A program made the translations under genes and the position numbers. Shown piece after piece: positions 7,320 to 14,842 of a DNA stretch of 32,854 bases. The stretch is from an uncultured Acetatifactor sp. (GTDB lineage: Bacteria; Bacillota; Clostridia; Lachnospirales; Lachnospiraceae), in the NCBI GenBank assembly GCA_910586215.1, contig CAJUGH010000037.1, positions 1 through 32,854 of the forward strand, given 5' to 3'. Within the stretch, counting starts at the first letter, position 1, and every line of letters starts with the position of its first letter. Below the pieces are notes generated by a model. That model saw nothing but the letters and a program-made list of their open reading frames with translations, ran no database searches and was not told the origin of the DNA.

Positions 7320-8537
7320 ATGAAGTATGTGGTGGTATTGGGGGACGGTATGGCAGATGAGCCGGTACGGGAACTGGGGGGATGTACGCCACTGGCCGCT
7401 GCCAGGACCCCTTATATGGACAGGCTCAGCAGATACGGCAGGCTCGGCATGGTGCAGACCATTCCAGAGGGCATGAAGCCAGGCTCCGATACGGCCAACC
7501 TGGCAGTGCTGGGATATGATCCCCGGAAATACTACTCAGGCCGTTCCCCCCTGGAGGCCTTGAGCATCGGGGTGCCCATGAAAGAGACAGATATTGCCAT
7601 CCGCTGCAATGTTGTAACCTTGTCAGAGGGGGAGGAAGCTTTCGGGGAGAAGGTGATCCTGGATCACAGCGCTTCTGAGATCAGCACAGAGGAGAGCAGG
7701 GTGCTTCTGGATGCGGTGTCCCGGGAACTGGCAGACGAGACCTATCAGTTCTACGCAGGTACCAGTTACAGACACTGTCTGATCTGGAACGGCGGCAGGG
7801 TGCTGGAACTGACGGCACCCCATGACGTGCTGGGACAGACCATCGGCCAGTACTTGCCGGAAGACGGGAAGTTGCGGGAAATGATGCAAAGAAGCTATGA
7901 CATCCTGGCCACACATCCTATTAACCAAGAGAGAAAACGAAAGGGACTCCATCCTGCCAACTGCTGCTGGTTCTGGGGGGCAGGTACCAGGCCGAAGCTG
8001 GATTCTTTTCAAGACAGAACGGGGAAAAAGGGCATCATGGTCTCCGCGGTGGATCTCCTAAAGGGCATTGCTGTGGGGGCGGGTATGGCAGTGGCCCATG
8101 TGGAAGGTGCCACAGGGGGCCTGCATACCAACTATCTGGGCAAGGCAAAGGCGGCGGTGCAGGCCTTGACAGAGGAGAGTTATGACTTCGCCTACATCCA
8201 TGTGGAGGCTCCGGACGAGATGGGGCACCAGGGCAGTGCAGGGAAGAAGGTGGAAGCCATAGAGCATCTGGACGGGGAAGTCATCGGCCCGGTGGTGGAG
8301 GGGCTGGAAGCCGCAGGGGAGGAGTTCTGCCTGCTGGTGCTGCCCGACCATCCCACACCGGTCAGGGTGCGGACCCACACGGCAGACAGCGTGCCTTTTC
8401 TGCTCTATGACAGCAGGGTACAGGAGGAACATACCTGGGTGTACAACGAAGAGGAAGGCCGCAGGGCAGGACTTCTGGTGGAAAAAGGCTATGAACTGAT
8501 GGAAATGTTCCTGGGGGATGGCATCCAGGCCGGATAA
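7320..8537 (+). CDS. apgM: ApgM-family phosphoglycerate mutase-like protein, candidate homoserine kinase
   Basis: The 405-residue protein belongs to the alkaline phosphatase superfamily, in the branch of archaeal-type cofactor-independent phosphoglycerate mutases. Metal and catalytic segments are visible: VVLGDGMADEP at the start, GSDTANLAVLGYDP with the serine nucleophile, VEAPDEMGHQG and the final VLPDHPTPVRVRTHT. A subgroup found in threonine operons has been proposed to act as homoserine kinase. Here it lies directly between hom and lysC, and no classical GHMP-type ThrB is seen. Homoserine phosphorylation is therefore as likely as the glycolytic role. ATG 7320 is chosen over GTG 7314 because AGGAG at 7306-7310 gives 9-base spacing. 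Two copies of ACGGATAGGCAGA precede it. Confidence 0.85.
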   Translation: MKYVVVLGDGMADEPVRELGGCTPLAAARTPYMDRLSRYGRLGMVQTIPEGMKPGSDTANLAVLGYDPRKYYSGRSPLEALSIGVPMKETDIAIRCNVVTLSEGEEAFGEKVILDHSASEISTEESRVLLDAVSRELADETYQFYAGTSYRHCLIWNGGRVLELTAPHDVLGQTIGQYLPEDGKLREMMQRSYDILATHPINQERKRKGLHPANCCWFWGAGTRPKLDSFQDRTGKKGIMVSAVDLLKGIAVGAGMAVAHVEGATGGLHTNYLGKAKAAVQALTEESYDFAYIHVEAPDEMGHQGSAGKKVEAIEHLDGEVIGPVVEGLEAAGEEFCLLVLPDHPTPVRVRTHTADSVPFLLYDSRVQEEHTWVYNEEEGRRAGLLVEKGYELMEMFLGDGIQAG

Positions 8538-8677
8538 GTGCAGGTTCAGACACGCCCTGGTGCGGAGTATTCGTGTGACATATCTGGAAATAGAAGGAAA
8601 ATCATATACATCATATAAGAGGTAAGCGTGTGAGAGGGTGTGCAGCACTTTTCTTTGGCCACGCAGGGAGGTAGGAG

Positions 8678-9997
8678 ATGTCTAAAGTAGTAAAATTCGG
8701 GGGAAGTTCCCTGGCAAGCGCAGAACAGTTTAAAAAGGTGGGGGAGATCATCCGGGCTGACAGCACAAGGAGATATGTGATCCCTTCCGCACCTGGAAAG
8801 CGGTTTGACGGGGACACCAAGGTAACAGACATGCTGTATGCCTGCTATGGTCTGGCGCAGCAGGAAAAGGACTTTGCCAGGGCCCTTATGGAGATTGCGG
8901 CCAGATACCAGGAGATCATCGACGGGCTGGGCCTGGAACTTGATCTGTCCGGGGAATTCCGGGTCATTGAGGACAATTTTAGGGACAAGGCAGGGGAAAA
9001 TTATGCTGCCTCCAGGGGCGAATATCTAAATGGCAGGATCATGGCTGCCTATCTGGGATTTGCCTTTGTAGATGCAGCAGAGGTCATTCTCTTCGATGAG
9101 CAGGGCAATTTTGATGCGGAACGTACCAATGAGGTCCTGGGCAGGCGCCTGGAGACCTGCGAGTATGCAGTCATTCCCGGCTTCTACGGTTCCATGCCGG
9201 ACGGCAGTGTGAAGACCTTCTCCCGGGGCGGTTCCGATGTGACCGGTTCCATCGTGGCCAGGGCTGCCATGGTGGATGTATATGAGAACTGGACAGATGT
9301 GTCGGGTTTCCTGGTGGCGGATCCAAGGATCATAGAAGACCCGAAGAAGATCGAGACCATCACCTACAGGGAACTGCGGGAACTTTCTTACATGGGGGCC
9401 ATGGTGCTGCACGAAGATGCCATCTTCCCGGTGCGCAGGGAGGGCATTCCCATCAATATCCGCAACACCAATGCGCCGGAAGACGATGGCACCTGGATCG
9501 TGGGCAGTACCTGCCAGAAGTCGGAATATGTGATCACCGGCATCGCGGGCAAGAAAGGCTTCTGTTCCATCAACATTGAGAAAGACATGATGAATGCAGA
9601 GATCGGGTTTGGCCGCAAGGTATTGCAGGCCTTTGAGGAAAATGGCATCTCTTTCGAACATGTTCCCTCCGGTATCGACACTATGACGGTGTTCGCCCAT
9701 CAGGATGAGTTCATGCACAAGGAGCAGAAGGTGGTGGCAGGCATCCACAGACTGGCGAAGCCGGACTTCATTGATATCGAGTCTGACCTGGCGCTGATCG
9801 CCGTGGTGGGCCGGGGCATGAAATCCACCCGGGGAACGGCAGGCAGGATCTTCTCTGCCTTGGCACATGTGAATGTGAATGTGAAGATGATCGACCAGGG
9901 TTCTTCCGAACTGAATATTATCATTGGCGTGGCCAATGAGGACTTTGAGGCAGCCATCAAAGCCATTTATGATATCTTTGTTGTGACCAGGATCTGA
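8678..9997 (+). CDS. lysC: aspartate kinase
   Basis: This enzyme phosphorylates aspartate, the first step toward lysine, threonine and methionine. The 439-residue protein starts with the kinase motif VVKFGGSSL, continues through the amino-acid kinase fold (TFSRGGSDVTGSIVARA, VADPRIIEDPKKI), and ends with two ACT domains (about residues 300-360 and 375-439, the latter with MIDQGSSELNIIIGV). These usually give feedback control by lysine or threonine. ATG 8678 has a strong GGAGGTAGGAG site just upstream. It is the last gene of the hom cluster, but a 140-base gap after apgM leaves room for separate control. No promoter stands out there. Confidence 0.96.
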   Translation: MSKVVKFGGSSLASAEQFKKVGEIIRADSTRRYVIPSAPGKRFDGDTKVTDMLYACYGLAQQEKDFARALMEIAARYQEIIDGLGLELDLSGEFRVIEDNFRDKAGENYAASRGEYLNGRIMAAYLGFAFVDAAEVILFDEQGNFDAERTNEVLGRRLETCEYAVIPGFYGSMPDGSVKTFSRGGSDVTGSIVARAAMVDVYENWTDVSGFLVADPRIIEDPKKIETITYRELRELSYMGAMVLHEDAIFPVRREGIPINIRNTNAPEDDGTWIVGSTCQKSEYVITGIAGKKGFCSINIEKDMMNAEIGFGRKVLQAFEENGISFEHVPSGIDTMTVFAHQDEFMHKEQKVVAGIHRLAKPDFIDIESDLALIAVVGRGMKSTRGTAGRIFSALAHVNVNVKMIDQGSSELNIIIGVANEDFEAAIKAIYDIFVVTRI

Positions 9998-10200
9998 GGA
10001 ACCTGCACCCGTCTGCCGTGGCTGGGGCAGGATCCCCTCCGGGCAGGCGGCTTAGGCTGGTTCCAGGGCAGTCCGCCTGGGCAAGGACATCCCATTTTGG
10101 CGCAAGGCAGTCAAGGCAATCATGATTACCATGACTGTCACGCAAAAAGTGTTTGAAAATGCCTTGCGGCACCCTCCCATAAAAAGTAACTGACAATATG
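9998..10200. other. folded region downstream of lysC, no gene
   Basis: No ORF is supported. Two nested inverted-repeat sets follow the lysC stop. GGAACC (9998) pairs with GGTTCC (about 10059) around CCGTCTGCC/GGCAGGCGG. Then GCAAGGCA (about 10102) pairs with TGCCTTGC (about 10161) around CAGTCA/TGACTG. Neither is followed by a T-run, so they are not standard terminators, although they may end or protect the lysC transcript. Confidence 0.45.
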
Positions 10201-10262
10201 CCAAATCATGGAAATATTTGCAGATATAATGCAAAAAATCAAGAAAAAAATAAAAAAATGTG

Positions 10263-10291
10263 TTGACAAATGTCGTCTCGTGCGTTATACT
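10263..10291 (+). promoter_or_regulatory. strong sigma-A promoter with no gene directly downstream
   Basis: A perfect TTGACA (10263-10268), a 17-base spacer and TATACT (10286-10291) form the best promoter in the window. The next plausible start codon of a real gene is 590 bases away, so it most likely drives the structured RNA candidate that follows. Confidence 0.85.
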
Positions 10292-10296
10292 GGACT

Positions 10297-10566
10297 CAAC
10301 AAAAGAAAATAAAACAAAACTTCTTCCATAGTGTACCAACGAATGGTTCACAAATGATGTGCTAGTACACATATGAAAAAGTAACGAATCACTGAGGGCA
10401 AGATTCAGGACGTTACAGTACCTGGTACAAAGATGAGAAAGTGGAAAAGCACATAGGATGAAATGGAAGAAAAGTAAGAAAAACTAAATACGAAAGAGAG
10501 GTATCGTCCATTGGATAACGAGGTTTGAAAGGGTGTATTGATTAGGAATAATCGATACACCCTTTC
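10297..10566 (+). ncRNA. candidate structured noncoding RNA
   Basis: Starting just after the strong promoter, the sequence forms nested stems. P1 pairs TTCTTCCAT (10321-10329) with ATGGAAGAA (10463-10471). P2 pairs TGTACCA (10332-10338) with TGGTACA (10423-10429). Inside are a hairpin ATGTG/CACAT (10357-10372) and a two-part stem GTAAC/GTTAC with GAATC/GATTC (10381-10416). The region ends in an 18-bp hairpin with one G-U pair and a GGAA loop (10527-10566). Only very short ORFs occur, for example a 9-codon lysine-rich one near 10459. I do not recognise a known RNA class: it is not tmRNA, RNase P, SRP RNA, a T-box or a riboswitch I can name. The exact ends are inferred. Confidence 0.5.
10527..10566 (+). 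other. 18-bp hairpin with GGAA tetraloop
   Basis: GAAAGGGTGTATTGATTA (10527-10544) pairs with TAATCGATACACCCTTTC (10549-10566) around a GGAA loop, with a single U-G wobble. There is no T-run after it on either strand, so it may be an end-stabilising or processing hairpin rather than an ordinary intrinsic terminator. Confidence 0.8.
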
Positions 10567-10878
10567 ACATTGCCATGGAAGGAATGATATCGGGTTTTTA
10601 CACCATTTTTTGCTATTTCCTGTTTGTCAGACAACGTTCAGATTTTTTTCCACATATTGGATCCTGGAAGGCCTGCTATAGTTGATGGGGTGTGGGTGGA
10701 CTTCCTGTTTTTTATAAAAGCTACATTTTCCTGTAGAAAAACGAAAAGATATAAGGTATTATGGATAGGTATGGATGAAGGAAAGCCCGGACCGGAAAAG
10801 AATTCCTGCTTTTAGGAAGGAATCCAGGGATACAACGGCCCGGAAGGAAAAGTAGTATGGAAAGGTAAGATAGTAATC
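10567..10878. other. intergenic stretch before the family 3 hydrolase
   Basis: About 310 AT-rich bases with several T-runs. No gene is convincing. A possible -10 TATTAT lies at 10757-10762 without a good -35. I see no other feature. Confidence 0.4.
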
Positions 10879-12201
10879 ATGGCAGATAATCAGTTGAAAG
10901 AGCAGGAGAGAAGGGAAGCGAGACGGAAGAGACGGATCCGGAACCAGATTCTGGTGTATGTGACTTTGATTGTGCTGATCCTGGCGGTGGCAGTGGGCAT
11001 TGTATTTGGAGTGAAATGGCTGACTGGCCTGCGGGATGCCAGGGAAGACCAGGAGGAGAGCCAGGCGAAGATGGAGGAGATCTTCTCGGATGAGCCGGAT
11101 ATCCAGGTGCCGGAGCCGACACCTACGCCAGTGCCGGAACTGACACCGGAAGAGCGTCTGGATGATATCGTGAATGCAGGTATTGAGGCCATGCCACTGG
11201 AGGATAAGGTGGCAGGGCTGTTCCTGGTGACGCCAGAATCCATCACGGGGGTACAGACAGTGGTCCAGGCGGGGGAAGGTACCCAGAATGCTCTTGCCCA
11301 GTACCCGGTGGGAGGACTCATCTATTTCCAGAAAAATATCCAGTCCGAGGAGCAGATCCGGCAGATGCTGGAGAATACCCGGATGTATGCAGCCCCGTAT
11401 CCGTTGTTTCTGGCAGTGGATGAGGAGGGGGGCAGTGTGGCAAGGGTGGCCTCTGCAGGGATCGGCACGCCAGTGGATTCGGCCAGCGCCATCGGTGCCA
11501 CCGGGGATGCCAACAATGCCTATGTAGCGGCAACTACCATAGGCAGTACCTTGAACAGTCTGGGCTTCAACCTGGATCTGGCTCCTGTGGCAGACCTGGC
11601 CAGTGTGGAGAACAGTTTCATGGCCCAGCGGGTCTACGGGAAAGATGCGGCAACAGCAGTTCCTTTTGTAACGGCCATGGTGCAGGGACTGACGGAACAG
11701 AATGTGACACCCTGTCTGAAGCATTTCCCCGGAAACGGTGCCACTGCTCAGGATGTCCACACCGGACAGGCGGTCAGTGACAGGACACTGGAGCAGTTCC
11801 AGGCAGAGGAATTCGCGGTATTCCAGGCAGGAATAGATGCTGGGGCGCCTATGGTTATGGTGAGCCTCATGGCAGCCCCGGCACTGACTGGCAGCAATGA
11901 ACCCTGCGCCCTGTCAAAGGAAGTGGTCACAGACCTGCTGCGGGGCCAGTTGGGATTCCAGGGCGTGGTGATCACGGACGCCTTGAACATGTCAGCAGTG
12001 TCCGAATATTATGGCGCGGACGAGGCTGCTATCCTGGCCTTGAAGGCCGGATGTGATATGCTCTTAATGCCGGAAGACTTCGAGAAGGCCTACAACGGTG
12101 TGCTGCAGGCAGTGCGGGACGGGGTGATCTCCGAGGAGAGGATCAATGATTCCCTGAGGAGGATCTACCGGATCAAGTATGCGGACCGGATTGCGGAATA
12201 A
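10879..12201 (+). CDS. membrane-anchored glycoside hydrolase family 3, beta-N-acetylhexosaminidase type
   Basis: The 440-residue protein has a basic start, one membrane helix (about residues 25-50), a proline/threonine-rich linker (about 74-90) and a family 3 hydrolase domain, so the enzyme should face the outside of the cell. NagZ-like enzymes cut N-acetylglucosaminyl bonds of cell-wall fragments. Visible motifs are VDEEGGSVARV, KHFPGNGATAQDVH with the Asp-His dyad of the NagZ branch, and ITDALNM with the likely nucleophile Asp. The usual KHFPGHG reads KHFPGNG. A clear C-terminal second domain is absent. The start has only a weak ribosome binding site (GAAAGGTAAG). Peptidoglycan recycling or remodelling is likely; the substrate is unproven. 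Confidence 0.88.
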   Translation: MADNQLKEQERREARRKRRIRNQILVYVTLIVLILAVAVGIVFGVKWLTGLRDAREDQEESQAKMEEIFSDEPDIQVPEPTPTPVPELTPEERLDDIVNAGIEAMPLEDKVAGLFLVTPESITGVQTVVQAGEGTQNALAQYPVGGLIYFQKNIQSEEQIRQMLENTRMYAAPYPLFLAVDEEGGSVARVASAGIGTPVDSASAIGATGDANNAYVAATTIGSTLNSLGFNLDLAPVADLASVENSFMAQRVYGKDAATAVPFVTAMVQGLTEQNVTPCLKHFPGNGATAQDVHTGQAVSDRTLEQFQAEEFAVFQAGIDAGAPMVMVSLMAAPALTGSNEPCALSKEVVTDLLRGQLGFQGVVITDALNMSAVSEYYGADEAAILALKAGCDMLLMPEDFEKAYNGVLQAVRDGVISEERINDSLRRIYRIKYADRIAE

Positions 12202-12381
12202 GGGGTAGCAATATGGATAAACTTGGCTTAAGCCGGACAATAGCCTTCCATATGTATATTGCAGTGTTCCTGTACCGGGGAGGGACAGAATGCCAGTATA
12301 CCGCATTCTAATGAGATAAATAAAATAAAAATACGAATACAAAGCGGTATTTGACAATGGCGGAATGAGAGGAATAAATCG

Positions 12382-12728
12382 ATGAAAAGAGCAAAGATAT
12401 TCCCGGCGCTTGTATTGTTGCTGTTTGCGCTTACGGTGACCGGCTGCTGATAGGTGGCTGGGAAAGTGAGTGGCAGACTGATGAAGGGATCCTTACCCTG
12501 GCTGGTGGGGAGACGAAGGATGTGGCGGTCCGTTTCAGCAGGCCGGATGCCGGGGATGATGTGCCAAAGCTTTCGGAATGTGCTTATATCAGATTTGAAA
12601 TAGTAGATTCCGGACTCTCGGAAAATGGAGACATTTATGCCGATGTCTATGTTTTTGAATTTAGGGTGGAAGAAGGGGGAGAACTGATCCAGACTCCCAA
12701 ACTGCCTATTCCTGTGGTGCTGAAGTGA
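12382..12728 (+). pseudogene. frameshifted small lipoprotein gene
   Basis: ATG 12382 opens a typical lipoprotein signal (MKRAKIFPALVLLLFALTVT, then Gly-Cys) that hits TGA at 12448-12450 right after the lipobox Cys. In the -1 frame, the sequence continues from there as an acidic soluble domain (LIGGWESEWQTDEGILTLAG onward) to a TGA at 12726-12728. Loss of one C, restoring TGC-CTG-ATA, would join the two into one protein of about 115 residues. The ribosome binding site GAGAGGA is intact. It could be a real pseudogene, a phase-variable allele or a sequencing error. The mature domain is not recognised. It lies 180 bases after the family 3 hydrolase. Confidence 0.7.
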
Positions 12729-12835
12729 TAAGGAATTGTCCGGAAAAATTTAAGCTTACTCCTATGGGCAATGAGGCAGGTATATGAAGCCTGCCTGGTG
12801 CCATGAAAAATAGGATGAAAGCCCAGAGGGACAGG

Positions 12836-12869
12836 ACAGGCGCGGTCTGTAGAAGCCGCGCCTGTTTTG
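12836..12869 (+). terminator. plus-strand intrinsic terminator
   Basis: ACAGGCGCGG (12836-12845) pairs with CCGCGCCTGT (12856-12865) in a 10-bp GC-rich stem, followed by TTTG. It ends transcription from the hydrolase/lipoprotein side, facing the minus-strand tRNA gene. Confidence 0.7.
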
Positions 12870-12877
12870 TCGAGAGT

Positions 12878-12915
12878 GAAAAAGAAAAAGGAATCCTTGC
12901 TTTCCCAAGGATTCC
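12878..12915 (-). terminator. minus-strand terminator of tRNA-Gly
   Basis: Read on the minus strand, GGAATCCTTG and CAAGGATTCC (12890-12915) form a perfect 10-bp stem with a 6-base loop, followed by TTTTTCTTTTT. It lies 15 bases after the tRNA 3' end. Confidence 0.85.
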
Positions 12916-12929
12916 ATATCATTTACGAG

Positions 12930-13002
12930 AGCGATAGACGGGACTCGAACCCGCGGTTTCCACCTTGGCAAGGTGGCGCTCTACCAACTGAGCCACTATC
13001 GC
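12930..13002 (-). tRNA. tRNA-Gly (anticodon GCC)
   Basis: The minus strand folds as a full cloverleaf. The acceptor stem is GCGATAG/CTATCGC, the D arm has GCTC/GAGC, and the anticodon stem is CCACC/GGTGG with loop TTGCCAA (anticodon GCC). The T arm contains TTCGAGT, and the discriminator is U, as expected for glycine. The 3' CCA is not encoded. A strong promoter lies upstream and an intrinsic terminator downstream, so the gene is a single transcription unit. Confidence 0.95.
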
Positions 13003-13020
13003 ATGTCTGGCACAGTTGAT

Positions 13021-13049
13021 ATAATACTATAGGAATCAGAAAATGTCAA
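13021..13049 (-). promoter_or_regulatory. promoter of tRNA-Gly
   Basis: On the minus strand TTGACA (13044-13049) and TATTAT (13021-13026) are separated by 17 bases, about 20 bases before the mature 5' end of tRNA-Gly. Confidence 0.8.
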
Positions 13050-13084
13050 TATATTTTTGAAAGAATCTTGCATGGCTTGCATGT

Positions 13085-13112
13085 CCCGTAACGGTTTCTG
13101 GACTGTTACGGG
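13085..13112. repeat. hairpin between sulfatase and tRNA-Gly
   Basis: CCCGTAAC (13085-13092) pairs with GTTACGGG (13105-13112) across a 12-base loop. There is no T-run. The right part, ACTGTTACGGG, recurs in another intergenic region (21581-21591) and, in a slightly different form, at 5091-5102. Confidence 0.5.
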
Positions 13113-13174
13113 GCAGGAGGATGCCAGACACCCATCCTGGATAAGTGTTTGCCAGAATGCAGCCATGTGGGGAA

Positions 13175-14668
13175 CTACTTTGGCCTGGTGGCCTCTTCCA
13201 TGGGCAACCCGGTCCGATAGTCCAACTGGCGGGGTTCATATTCTTCATTTTCCCTCTGCCTGGTATAACCAGTGTTATCCCAGGAGGGTGACGCGAGACC
13301 CTGTCGCCATGGACGGTGTTCCCACTGATATCCCCGGAAAGGATCCCGGGTCTGGTTCATCCATTCCAGAAGGAGGTCATGGAGGCGGATCTTGTGGTTG
13401 TCATATGCCTGTTCCCAGATGAGGTTATTCATCTCATAGGGATCTGTCTCCTGGTCGTAGAATTCATCCATAGAGTCCAGGAGGTGTATGGCCAGCTTGT
13501 ACCTGCCATCGAAAATGGCCCGCATGAACTGTATGCCGCCGAAGCCATCGTGGTCAACTTCATAGCGGGTAAATTCCGTAATGATATAGTCATTGGTCCG
13601 GACCTGGGGATGATATATTTCTTCCAGCAGGCTTTTCCCTTCAAAACATTTTGGAATGGGCAGGCCCATATATTCCAGGATAAAAGGCGGGAGATTGATG
13701 TGGCTGACAGGGTGGGAATCCGTTATGCCCAACGGCACCCCGGGACCGGCGATCAGCAGGGGAACCCGTGCGATTTCATTGTACATGACAGGGCCTTTGG
13801 CGTATAGGCAGTGGCTTTCCAGCCCGTCCCCGTGGTCAGAGGTATAGAGGATCATGGCCTCTGGCGCATATTGCCTGGCACAATCCAGCACTCTGCCCAG
13901 TTCAAAGTCAGCGAAAGCGTTACAGCCCAGGAAGGTAGGAACTTTGATCCGCAGGGCATCCCGGTCAGTCAGCCGGTTCCTGCCAGCCCAATATTGCTGG
14001 TACTTAGGCTTCCCTTCCAAAGTATCCCACACATTTGGGGACTTGGGGAATTCGTAGTCATTGAACATGGAGGCATAAGGCTCCGGACAGAGTCCGGGGT
14101 CATGGGGTTCATCCAGGGATACTGTCAGGAAGAAATCTTCGGAGCCATGTGTTTCCAGAAAGTCGATGGCACGATTGGCGCAGCGGTGGCCGAAGGTGAA
14201 GTCTGCAGACAGACCCAGGCGGTTGGAGCTGCTCTTGCGGGATAACAGACGTTCTTCAGGTGTCAGCTCTTCCAGGTAACATCTCATGTCATACCAGTAC
14301 TGGGGATCCCATCCTTCCGGACATCTGCCAAGACCAAAATAATCGCCTCCATCCAGATGCCATTTGCCGATATAGGCGGTTCGGATGCCATTGTCCGCAA
14401 GGCGCTGCCCGATGGTCTTCACATTGGCACCCAGGGGCATGCAGTTGGCAACGCTGCCATTGGAATGAGGATACATCCCTGTGAACAATGCCGAGCGTGC
14501 CGGGCCGCAGACGGGCTGGCAGGTGTAAGCGTTCTGGTAGCGTATCCCCCCTGCAGCCAGGGCATCCAGGTTTGGCGTATGCATGGCCGGGTTCCCATAG
14601 CATCCCACCATGTCCTGCCTGGTGGCATCTGTCATCAGTAGAATGATCTGTTTTCTGTGTTGTGTCAT
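13175..14668 (-). CDS. sulfatase
   Basis: The 497-residue protein belongs to the formylglycine-dependent sulfatase family. It has the N-terminal metal-site segment LLMTDATRQDM, the modification motif C-G-P-A-R (Cys54 to Arg58 in QPVCGPARSALFTGMYPH), GKWHLDG and a second metal-site segment LYTSDHGDGLESH. In anaerobes the Cys is converted to formylglycine by the radical SAM enzyme anSME, whose gene is not in the window. No signal peptide is visible, so it is probably cytoplasmic and acts on imported sulfated sugars; the substrate is unknown. The start at 14668 has an AGGAGGT site (14675-14681) and is preferred over the longer frame from 14722. It is transcribed away from the ABC exporter. Confidence 0.92.
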   Translation of the reverse strand: MTQHRKQIILLMTDATRQDMVGCYGNPAMHTPNLDALAAGGIRYQNAYTCQPVCGPARSALFTGMYPHSNGSVANCMPLGANVKTIGQRLADNGIRTAYIGKWHLDGGDYFGLGRCPEGWDPQYWYDMRCYLEELTPEERLLSRKSSSNRLGLSADFTFGHRCANRAIDFLETHGSEDFFLTVSLDEPHDPGLCPEPYASMFNDYEFPKSPNVWDTLEGKPKYQQYWAGRNRLTDRDALRIKVPTFLGCNAFADFELGRVLDCARQYAPEAMILYTSDHGDGLESHCLYAKGPVMYNEIARVPLLIAGPGVPLGITDSHPVSHINLPPFILEYMGLPIPKCFEGKSLLEEIYHPQVRTNDYIITEFTRYEVDHDGFGGIQFMRAIFDGRYKLAIHLLDSMDEFYDQETDPYEMNNLIWEQAYDNHKIRLHDLLLEWMNQTRDPFRGYQWEHRPWRQGLASPSWDNTGYTRQRENEEYEPRQLDYRTGLPMEEATRPK

Positions 14669-14711
14669 AGCGTTACCTCCTGGCATCGTATGGTAGATAC
14701 TACATATCTCT

Positions 14712-14740
14712 ATTATAGACAATATTGGTCATACATGCAA
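14712..14740 (-). promoter_or_regulatory. promoter of the sulfatase gene
   Basis: On the minus strand TTGCAT (14735-14740) and TATAAT (14712-14717) are separated by 17 bases, about 45 bases before the sulfatase start. The hexamers are the same as those of the nrdD promoter. Confidence 0.75.
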
Positions 14741-14777
14741 GCAAATGTAAGCAAGATAAAAGTAACGAATAATGTCC

Positions 14778-14806
14778 TTGCGGTTCCGGGCATCTCATAT
14801 TAAAAT
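14778..14806 (+). promoter_or_regulatory. promoter of the ABC exporter gene
   Basis: TTGCGG (14778-14783) and TAAAAT (14801-14806) are separated by 17 bases. It points away from the sulfatase promoter and lies just before an AGGAGG run and the exporter start. Confidence 0.5.
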
Positions 14807-14842
14807 AGAAGAAAGGAGGACAGCGTTGCCGGAGGGCAGCGT

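Noticed and set aside
10381..10430. T-box-like GGTAC word in the RNA candidate
   Set aside because: The surrounding T-box consensus and a downstream amino-acid gene are missing; the word pairs within P2 instead.
10624..10815. 63-codon plus-strand ORF before the family 3 hydrolase
   Set aside because: No good start with a ribosome binding site, no recognisable pattern, and it lies in AT-rich intergenic DNA.
12298..12348. ATACCGC/GCGGTAT inverted repeat as a terminator of the hydrolase gene
   Set aside because: The loop is about 37 bases of AT-rich DNA and there is no T-run, so it is too weak to call.
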